DNA from: Chrysochromulina tobinii
Taxonomy: Eukaryota > Haptophyta > Prymnesiales > Chrysochromulinaceae
Direction: 5' to 3'
Assembly (NCBI GenBank): GCA_001275005.1
Contig: JWZX01003065.1
Location: 1-28,430, forward strand
DNA length: 28,430 bases
The notes under the pieces are model-generated. The model was not told the origin of the DNA. It ran no database searches and was given only the letters and a program-made list of their open reading frames with translations. The stretch's first letter is position 1, and every line of letters starts with the position of its first letter. Made by a program: the position numbers and the translations under genes. Below, piece after piece: positions 10,601 through 18,163 of the stretch.

Positions 10601-12428
10601 TACAACATCTGCTTCACGACGGTCGAGCGCCCCAAAGCGGATGTGGAAGGCAACATGCCGCTTGCCGAGCTGCCCACCGGCTCGAAGGAGACGGGCGTGC
10701 TGCCGCGCGTGATCGGCATGCTCGTGGCGCGCCGTCGCGAGGTCAAGGCGCTGCTCAAGGCGGAGAAGGACCCTCAGCGCAAGACGCAGCTCGACATTCG
10801 GCAGAAGGCCCTCAAGATCATGGCCAACTCCATGTACGGCTGCCTCGGCTTCAGCGGCTCGCGCTTCTACTGCCGTGCGCTCGCCGAGCTCATCACGTCG
10901 CGTGGCCGTGACGCGCTGATGCATGCAGTCGAGATGGCGGGCAACAACAACCTCGAGGTCATCTACGGCGACACCGGACTCGGATCATGGTGCATTCGAA
11001 CACGAACGACCTGCCCCGCGGCGCGAAAGATGGCGGACCTACTCAAGCGTGAGGTGAACAAGCACTACCGGCACATGGAGATCGACATCGACGGCGTCAT
11101 GGCGTCGATGCTGCTGCTCAAGAAGAAGAAGTACGCGGCGCTCATGGTCGAGGAGAAGGACGGACAGCTCGTGACGACGCGGGAGACCAAGGGACTCGAC
11201 CTCGTGCGCCGTGATTGGTGCACGCTCTCCCGCACCGCGGGCTCGGTCGTGCTCGACTTTATACTGAGCGGCAAGGCGCGTGAGGAGCTCGTGAGCGAGA
11301 TACTGCAGTACCTGCGCGGGGTCGCGGCCCAGATTGAGAAGAACGAGCTCGGCATCGAGCAGTACATCATCACCAAGGCGCTCACGAAGGCGCCCCACGA
11401 CTACCCCGACGGCAAGAACCAGCCGCACGTGCACGTGGCCAAGGCGATGCTCGAGCAAGGCCTGGTCGTCGCGCCCGGCGACGTCATCGAGTACGTCGTG
11501 TGCGTGGACCAGTCCAAGTCGAGCGTCGCCGAGCGCGCGTACCATCCGAAGACGGTGCTCAAGGCGGAGGGCATGCTCCAGATCGACACGCAGTGGTACC
11601 TCGCGCAGCAGCTGCACCCACCCATATGGCGTCTGTGCGAGCCCATCGACGGCCTCGACTCGGCGCAGGTGGCCGAGGCGCTTGGCCTCGACGGCTCCAA
11701 GTTTCAGGTCTACTCGGCCGCCGGTGAGCGCGATGACTTCGCACACCTCGGCGGCGCCTCGAATGAGTTGTCCAAGTTCACGGACGCCAAGCCGCTCTCG
11801 GTCAAGTGCCTCAAGTGCAAGCAGACCCACCCGTTCCGTGGGCTGCTCGGGCAGGGCGCCGTCTCGGGCGCCGTCGCCGTGAGCGGCGAGTGGCTCGGCG
11901 CGCGCGCGCTCTCCTGCTCGGGCTGCTCGACGCCGTACGGGCGCACGCAGCTCCAGAATGCGCTCACGCTCGCGACGCGGCGAGAGCTGACCTCCTACTA
12001 CACGGCCAAGCTGCAGTGCGACGAGCCCTCGTGCCGAGAGCAGTCCAAGGGACTCTCGACGCACGTGGCGCATGACGAGGCGGGCATGCCTCTCTTCCCC
12101 GCCTGCACCGTGCCGCGCTGCAAGGGGCGCATGCTCAAGACGTACAGTGACAAGCAGCTGCACACCCAGATGCTCTTCTTCAAATCCCTCTTCGATACCA
12201 AGTGGGCGACGACCAAGATCGAGGCGGACAACAAGCGTCGCCACGACAAGCTGGCCATCACGCCTCTGAGCGTGGACGAGAAGGCGGTGTTCGACCGAGC
12301 TCGACGCCCAAGCGTCCCGCGCGCTCCAGCACTCCGCCTTCGATCGGGTCGACTTAAGGGCTCTCTTCTCTTTCGGAGGCTTCAGCGGCCCTTCGGCGGC
12401 GATGGCCGGCTCTCCCGAGCGTGCATGA
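7687..12428 (+). CDS. POLA1: DNA polymerase alpha catalytic subunit (frame interrupted by five single-base insertions)
   Basis: This is the family B replicative polymerase that extends RNA primers in the primase complex in the nucleus. Exons are 7687-7791, 7874-7970 and 8069-12428. The start ATG has a good context (G at -3, G at +4), and the N-terminus matches the conserved start ending IEDDDGNWYVDF after splicing. Recognisable parts are YWIDAYEDQ, the exonuclease-like region (VGHNIAAHDL), motif A DFNSLYPSI near 10567, motif B NSMYGCLGF near 10828, KKKKYAAL, and the C-terminal cysteine clusters (CLKCKQTH/CSGCSTPYG and CDEPSCREQ/CTVPRCKG). The genome frame is broken by apparent extra bases at 9256-9259, 10976-10977, 10982-10983, 11026-11028 and 12295-12296. 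Removing five bases gives exactly 1,518 codons plus stop at 12426-12428, close to the usual 1,450-1,500 residues. As written, motif C reads YGDTGLG instead of YGDTDS. Confidence 0.97.
7792..7873 (+). other. POLA1 intron 1
   Basis: An 82-nt intron with donor CAG|GTGCGG and acceptor AATAG|GTCC, phase 0. Splicing joins SDQFQ to VQVEDDVYDDVDEDKY, which matches the conserved N-terminal polymerase alpha segment. Confidence 0.9.
7971..8068 (+). other. POLA1 intron 2
   Basis: A 98-nt intron with donor GACG|GTGCGT and acceptor CACAG|ACGG, phase 1. It contains a CCG trinucleotide run. Splicing yields NFIEDDDGNWY, matching the family's conserved acidic DDDG segment; reading through would insert a proline run. 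Confidence 0.9.
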
Positions 12429-12912
12429 GCGCGCGCGCGCGACGGGGCGCAGCAGGGTGGTGCGCGCAGAAGGAGCTGGCAGGGTGGAGGTGATGGGGCG
12501 GCGGCGGCGGCGGCGGCGGCTGGCGCGTGCGCGCGAGTCGAGGAGGGCATGGTCGCGGGAAAGGCGGTTGCATGGGTGGCGAACGTACGCGCAGCAGGTG
12601 GAAGCCCTGGACGCTATGAACTATGTGGCGCCGGCGGTCAGCCGGGATGGGTGGCGATGGCACAGCTGTGCCAAAGTTCGAAGGGTGACATCCGGCAGAA
12701 GAGACGCCACAGTCTGCGCTGAGCGGGGGAGAAGAGAGACGGAATGTTTTGAACGTCTACATGTGAACTCTGGACGTGCAAATGTTTGCCCGTGAAAAAG
12801 GATCAAGTTCTCGTCCCAAAAAGGGTTTGTGACTTGACGCTTTGGTTTGGTGCAAGGTTTGGATGCAAGGTTTCGCGCGGCTTTTGGAGACCCCGCGCCG
12901 GTTGTCCCACGA
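12429..12912. other. Spacer between POLA1 and the transporter gene
   Basis: This 484-nt stretch should contain the POLA1 terminator and the promoter of the transporter gene. It includes a short GGC trinucleotide run at about 12494-12519. No convincing gene, hairpin or RNA was seen. Confidence 0.5.
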
Positions 12913-14431
12913 ATGTCGCCGACGGCTAAACATGAGCGCGATACTGCGCCATTTCTGAGCACCGAGGGGCAGCCAGTGAAGGGCTCCGTCGAAGCCGGGA
13001 CCGCCGTGCTCGCAAACACCATTCTTGGCGCGGGCATGCTCGGGCTCCCGTTTGCCTTTGCATCGTGCGGCTTCGCCCTGGGCCCGTTGATGCTGATGCT
13101 CTTTGCCACGTGCTCGATGTCCGCACTCATCCTGCTCTCGAGGTGCGCCGACAAGGTTGGCCGCGAACAATTCCCGATCTTTTACGACGTCGCCTCTTTG
13201 GCTGGCAACAAGCTTGGCTTGACCAATGTGGGCACCGTCATTGACTGCTTTGTCGCCATCAAGTGCTTGGGCGTGGCAACCTCGTACCTGATTGTCGTCG
13301 GCGATTCGATCCCCAAGGCGCTCGAATCCTTCGGCGTGGTGGGCATGTTGCTCAACCGTACCGTATGGAGTCTCTGGGCCCTGTGCATCGGCGGCTCACT
13401 CGCGTGTATGAAAGACATCAGTTCCTTGAAGCCCTTCTCGCTGATCGCGCTCTCCTGCGTGCTGTGCATCGTCTTCTTGATCACGCTCTTCGCGTTCAAG
13501 GTATTCGACCCTTGCGCCGATCACATTCTGCCCGAGGATGGCCCGTGCAGGGGCAAGATCGAGCTGGTGACGGAGCCGATCACGATCATCCGCGCCCTCC
13601 CTTTGTTTGTCTTCTCGTACACGTGCCACCAGAACATCTTCGAGATTGGGAATGACCTGCACCGCGCGGCCTCCGATGGCAAATTCGTGCCCGATCCTCA
13701 GGGCAAGAATCCCGACAAGATCATCCGGATCGTTTTCCAGGCGGTCGGCCTGGCGTTCTGCGTGTACATGGTGCTGGGCAGTGCAGGGTACTACACCTTT
13801 GGCAACCTCGTGACCAAGAACGTGCTCGTCTCGTACCCAGAGAGCTATGTGGTCGCCGTGGCTCGCATTGCCATCTCGCTCGTCGTCACCGCGTGCTACC
13901 CGCTGCAGGCCCACCCGGCCCGCAAGTGTCTGACCACGATTGTTGGGGTCGCGCGTGGTGCCCAAGGGACGCTGCTCGAGGACCTCAAGAACCCGAACAC
14001 GCCCGAGGGCGAGAAGCTGATGCGCTGGATCACGAGTTTCGTCATCCTGTTCACGGGCTGCGTAGCGATCGCGGTTCATGACCTTGGCCTGGTGCTCTCG
14101 GTGGTCGGCGCGACGGGATCGACGATGATCTCTTACATTGTGCCTGGCGCCTCCTCCTTCATTCTCTTGGAGGGACCGCAGCGTTGGGTCGGGCTAGCGC
14201 TGCTCTGCATCGGTACGCCCTTCCCGCACCCGTGCCCTGCCACTCTCTTCTCTCACCTCCTTCGCCCTCTCATCGCGTGCTCTCTCCACTCGTGCGCGCG
14301 CGTACTCCATGCCTCCCATGCCTCCCCTTGCCGTAAAGAACCTCCTCCACACCTCTCCCCTCATCGTAGGGTCCGTCATGATGCCCGTCTCGCTCTACCT
14401 CATCTTTTTTGGCGCCGGCATTGGCCACTGA
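12913..14431 (+). CDS. Amino acid transporter, AAAP (Aa_trans, SLC38-like) family
   Basis: This is a multi-pass membrane permease predicted to move neutral amino acids, often coupled to protons or sodium. Exons 12913-14212 and 14370-14431 encode 453 residues, typical for the family. The N-terminal signature AGTAVLANTILGAGMLGLPF (transmembrane 1) is diagnostic. Further hydrophobic segments follow (LMLMLFATCSMSALILL, FSLIALSCVLCIVFLITLF, VVGATGSTMISYIVPG), and FVFSYTCHQNIFEI matches the conserved central helix with its H-Q-N pattern. The last exon restores the expected final helix (SVMMPVSLYLIFFGAGIGH). I chose the ATG at 12913; the longer open frame upstream starts only at a TTG. Substrate and membrane cannot be read from the sequence. 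Confidence 0.93.
14213..14369 (+). other. Transporter intron
   Basis: A 157-nt intron with donor ATCG|GTACGC and acceptor CGTAG|GGTCC, phase 1, with a long C/T-rich stretch before the acceptor. Without splicing the protein would run into a proline/histidine-rich tail atypical of the family. Confidence 0.88.
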
Positions 14432-15278
14432 GAGGCCCCAACGTGCGATTCACAGTGGCCAATTCACAGAGGCCCAAACGTACGCACGGCCCCGGTACCC
14501 AACGTGCGATTCACTTTCGCCACAGGCATGGTCGGCAGCACGTGGACCGCCCCTGATCCCTGTCGCCTTGTCCTCCCTCGGGGATCGGATCGCTTTGACC
14601 GAAGGCGGCAGCCCGAGACGCTCCTCCATATTAGGCCACTCGGACCCGAGAAGCTCCCGACGCCCCGATCGGAAGCTCGAGTCTCGAGTTGCCTAATTTG
14701 GATAATATGGAGTCTCAAGGAATGTTTGGCCCCGCGGAGACATTTTCTAGCGGCACCGTCGGCGGCTGCCGTCCACCTTGTAGAGAAGTGACAAGTGTGT
14801 GCTCCATGTGGTGTGCTCCAACGCTCCCCGGAAGCGAGAACCGATCGTGGTTGGCCCGTGAGCGTTCGACCCTGGTCGTGGAAAGAGAGGGGTGCTGTGC
14901 TGTGCAGAAAAGGGGGCGTGGCTCCCTGTTGGACTCTCACAAGAGCACATCACGGTATCGGTCTTGACATACATTGACGGACCCACCCTTGTGGCCACAC
15001 CAGACGGTGGGGGGTGCGGGCGGTCTGCGCACTGCGGACTCCGACCGGGTAAGACCGGCGTATACAGAACCTATACAAGGCTTCCAAACGTCAAAAGCTC
15101 GACGTCAAAAGCTCGATGACCCCCAGGCCCTTTTATCTCCTCACTGGTACTTGATAAGCCTCGGGGTCCACTAGACCCGTTCACAATGCATACCCTCCGG
15201 CTGCCCTGTGAACGCGGGTCTTATGGCGGGTCGTAGGGTCAAGGGTGCTAGAGCGGGGAGAGGCCACGTCATTCCGCA
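14432..15278. other. Spacer with short direct repeats
   Basis: In this 847-nt gene-free stretch, a 17-bp direct repeat (CCCAACGTGCGATTCAC) occurs at 14437-14453 and 14498-14514, interleaved with related GGCC/ATTCACAG fragments. A second local duplication (GTCAAAAGCTCGA) lies near 15090-15117. Several open frames overlap here in all directions, but none has recognisable content. It should contain the transporter terminator and the dioxygenase promoter. Confidence 0.55.
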
Positions 15279-16235
15279 ATGGCCAGTCCCTCCAGCAGCG
15301 TCCACGCTCTGGGCTCTCGCGACTGGGCCCTCCCAAATGTCTCTTTCCATAGGCAACACTTGGACGCACTGCTGGCGGCTCACGTTGGTGCATATCGGAC
15401 TGCGCTGCCCTTTCCGCACACGGTGATTGAGTCGCTGATGCCCCTGGAGGTGGTGCGCGCAGTGGCCTCTGAGATCCCCGAGCAAATGCTGCAATCAGGC
15501 TGCGTCCCAGGAGCCGCCGTGTGCTATCGCAAGAAGAATGTGCATTTCCGCAAGAGCGAGATCCACCATAATAGCATGGGCATGCACACACGAGCACTCT
15601 TCGCCGCGCTGCGCTCCAGAGTCTTTGTCAAGTTCCTTGAGCGTCTATCGGGCATTCGGCCGCTCATCCCGGATCCAGGCTACCAGGGCAGCGGAGTTCA
15701 TCTCACGGGATCCAGCGGGATCCTCAAGGTGCATCACGACTTCAACTTCATGCTCTGCCGCCGGTTGGATGAGGCCGACGGTGGAGGAAGCCGCTACGGC
15801 GACTGCAAGAGGGGTGCTAACATGAACAGTGATGGCCGATCACACCGGCTGCACCGCCGCGTCAATGTATTCTTCTACCTGAACGATGATTGGCCCGACC
15901 ACTACAATGGGCACCTCGAGCTCTGGGCTCGAAACATGTCCACGTGTCACAAACGAATCCTGCCCTCCTTCGGGCGTTTCGTCGCTTTCTCGTCGACCGA
16001 CTTCTCCCTGCATGGGCATCCAGCGCCCATGGACGCGCTGCCGCAGAATCGCCTCCGGCGCTCGATCGCCTTTTACTACTACTCGACCCTCGATCGTCCC
16101 AAGCAGGAGTGTGAAGACGGCGACTGCTTCAGCTTTCACGATGCGGTTTGGAAGGATCCGATTGGCTGTCCCTCGTGCAGCGAGTGCTCCGCGGGCGTCG
16201 CTCCTCCAGTGCTCCAGGCTCCAGACCCTAATTAG
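15279..16235 (+). CDS. 2-oxoglutarate/Fe(II)-dependent dioxygenase (prolyl 4-hydroxylase-like)
   Basis: The family oxidises a protein or small substrate using Fe(II), O2 and 2-oxoglutarate. The 318-residue product has the iron-binding HxD at His152-Asp154 (LKVHHDFN), a core strand pattern RRVNVFFYLNDDWPDHYNGH, a distal histidine in SLHGHP (His245 or His247) and a 2-oxoglutarate-binding arginine in LRRSIAFYYY (Arg260/261). These match the P4Hc/2OG-FeII_Oxy_3 group. The start ATG has a good context (G at -3, G at +4). There is no signal peptide or membrane anchor, so it is probably soluble. The C-terminus carries a cysteine-rich tail (C278, C283, C297, C300, C303) that could bind metal or form disulfides. 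The substrate is unknown; proline or lysine hydroxylation is only a family-based guess. Confidence 0.9.
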   Translation: MASPSSSVHALGSRDWALPNVSFHRQHLDALLAAHVGAYRTALPFPHTVIESLMPLEVVRAVASEIPEQMLQSGCVPGAAVCYRKKNVHFRKSEIHHNSMGMHTRALFAALRSRVFVKFLERLSGIRPLIPDPGYQGSGVHLTGSSGILKVHHDFNFMLCRRLDEADGGGSRYGDCKRGANMNSDGRSHRLHRRVNVFFYLNDDWPDHYNGHLELWARNMSTCHKRILPSFGRFVAFSSTDFSLHGHPAPMDALPQNRLRRSIAFYYYSTLDRPKQECEDGDCFSFHDAVWKDPIGCPSCSECSAGVAPPVLQAPDPN

Positions 16236-16460
16236 GACGTCGCTCCTCCAATCCCGCCATGCCCCGCACGGTTGAAGCATGACACTCCAGCTTTTCTCAT
16301 TCGCGCCGAGCAACGTTAAATTATTAAATTATTATTCCGACTCTTGCGCCAACTCTGTACCTGCTTCATCATTCACAACATCACACCACACGATGTTAAG
16401 ATAAGACCTCACATTGAAATTCACAGGCAATCGATATTCACAGTCCACGCGGTATTCGCA

Positions 16461-17072
16461 ATGCCGACAAATGTACTTGCCTTGTCCGGCCCATCGGGCT
16501 CGGGCAAATCGACACTGGCTGGTCTCCTCAAATGTGTGGTCGAGGCCGAAGGCTGGTCAGTAACGCTGCTCCACGGCGATGACTATTTTCTGGGGCCAAA
16601 GATGGCGAGCTACTGGACAGATGAAAATAAGGACCACCCGGGCGCCATCGACTTGCCGGCGGTGCGGAGCAAACTCTCTCGCGCGCGCCAGCATGCCGGC
16701 GATGGCGCGGCATCCGCGCTCATCATCATCGAGGGTTTCATGGTCCTGCAAGACTCCGAGCTCATGTCGCTCGTCGATGCCGTGCTCTTTCTGACAGTGG
16801 ACCAGCAGACGTGTCTTGCTCGTCGATTGGCACGCAGCGTGCGCACACCTCACGAGAACGAGGGCCTCGTGCACTACTTTCACCGGTGCGTGTGGCCAGG
16901 CTACCTGCAGTACACGGTTCCAGCGCTCGCTCAGCAGCGCGAGGCAAGCGAGCGGGCGAGCGGTCCGCCGCTGCGCGAGGTCGATGGCACGGCGCCCGTC
17001 GAGCGCGTGGCTGCGGACGCCGTCAACGCATTAGCAAGGTTGTTCCCAGAGCTTGCCGGTATCCACATATAA
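16461..17072 (+). CDS. Nicotinamide riboside kinase-like (uridine kinase superfamily)
   Basis: This is predicted to phosphorylate nicotinamide riboside to NMN, in NAD salvage, in the cytosol. The ATG at 16461 (G at -3) gives 203 residues, close to the usual length of about 200. The P-loop GPSGSGKST is at residues 10-18, the acidic HGDDYF at 38-43, then IIEGFMVL, the lid arginines in LARRLARSV, and the HYFHRCVWPGYLQY and VDGT segments, which resemble those of animal NRK1 more than uridine kinase. Open sequence upstream to 16344 begins only at a TTG. It lies 225 nt after the dioxygenase stop, across an AT-rich patch near 16316-16336 that may hold the upstream gene's 3' end. Uridine/cytidine kinase or phosphoribulokinase-type activity is the alternative. 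Confidence 0.8.
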   Translation: MPTNVLALSGPSGSGKSTLAGLLKCVVEAEGWSVTLLHGDDYFLGPKMASYWTDENKDHPGAIDLPAVRSKLSRARQHAGDGAASALIIIEGFMVLQDSELMSLVDAVLFLTVDQQTCLARRLARSVRTPHENEGLVHYFHRCVWPGYLQYTVPALAQQREASERASGPPLREVDGTAPVERVAADAVNALARLFPELAGIHI

Positions 17073-18163
17073 ACATATGAGCTCACACTTGCAGTAGACT
17101 ACGCCAGCCCGATGCCCGAACCGCGCGTGGGCTCATATGCATTGGAGGCATTGCTCACGATTGGGTATTGCTATTGCCGTATTGGTGGGTATCCGATCGA
17201 TCTCGCACCACGCACCTCTCTACGAAATCCCACTCCCCCCCCCTTCCCCCCATTCCCCCAATTGCATGCGGGGGACCAAAACGGCGCGTTTCGTCCGGAA
17301 TGCTATACGGAGCGGCGACGTCGTCGTGTAGGATTGAACTCTGAACCGTGTCTGTGAAGCGCGGTACGCGTTCCACCTTCCACGTCGCGAGCACGAGAAT
17401 GAAGCGACTGTGACGTGTGCGAGGTGTTGCCCTTCACGCATTTGAGTTTGGTTTGTGCGTGTTGTATGGGGTGCGGTTGGAATAATGTTCGCAGATTGGG
17501 TTTATATTCGCTCCCTATTCGCTAACTTTACGTTCATCGAACTTTCACCCAATCGAATCTATGAATGCGTATCATTAACTATGAACACGCCATCCAGCGG
17601 GAAGCAAGTTAGCTGTTAATGTTCCATGTTCGAGGCAAGGGCCCGAGTGTTATGCCGTGTGACGCCCAAAGTTACACGGCTGTTAACCCATCCCCTGTTA
17701 ACCCAACGTGAAGGGCCAGATTACAGGACGGTATCCATCATGGAACCAGACAGGGGGGATGCGGGAGAACCCGAATGGGGGGTCGTCTCCGCCGTTTGGG
17801 GGAAAGGGGATGCCCAGGGGAAAGCCTTATAGGCACCCTGTTATGCGGTTCGTATGCCGCCCGCGCGCGGGATGATGTTGCTCTATTCGGCGAGTGAAGT
17901 ATTGCCGGTCTCCGCCGGAGGCTCCTAGAATGTGCCGACGGTCTCCTGTCGGCGCTTTCGAATATCGATGCGTATCAGTTCCGAGAGTGTTATGTGTCCC
18001 CGCCCACCCACCGCGATTCAGAGCCTGGTCTAGCTTTAGCAGGGACCGGGATGTCGCGCTCACCAGGCTGCCATTTGTGTAGTTTGATGAACCGCCAATC
18101 AACCAACGCGACCAAGTTTACGCGCCCTGTCATGATTCACAGACATGTTCACAGATCACACAA
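17073..18163. other. Long gene-free spacer with G-rich segment
   Basis: A spacer of about 1.09 kb before the ataxin-10 gene. It has a C-run block near 17226-17258 and a G-rich segment at 17753-17820 with G-runs of 6, 6, 5, 4 and 4 bases, a possible G-quadruplex on the plus strand. A 68-codon open frame at 17626-17832 starts with ATG but has no recognisable content, so I do not call it a gene. No tRNA was found. Confidence 0.5.

Noticed and set aside
10963-11035. A small intron explaining the altered polymerase motif C
   Set aside because: No GT-AG pair restores YGDTDS; removal of three single bases does, and keeps the conserved surrounding residues.
17626-17832. 68-codon ATG open frame before the ataxin-10 gene
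   Set aside because: It crosses the G-rich segment, has no domain, and is no longer than chance in this composition.
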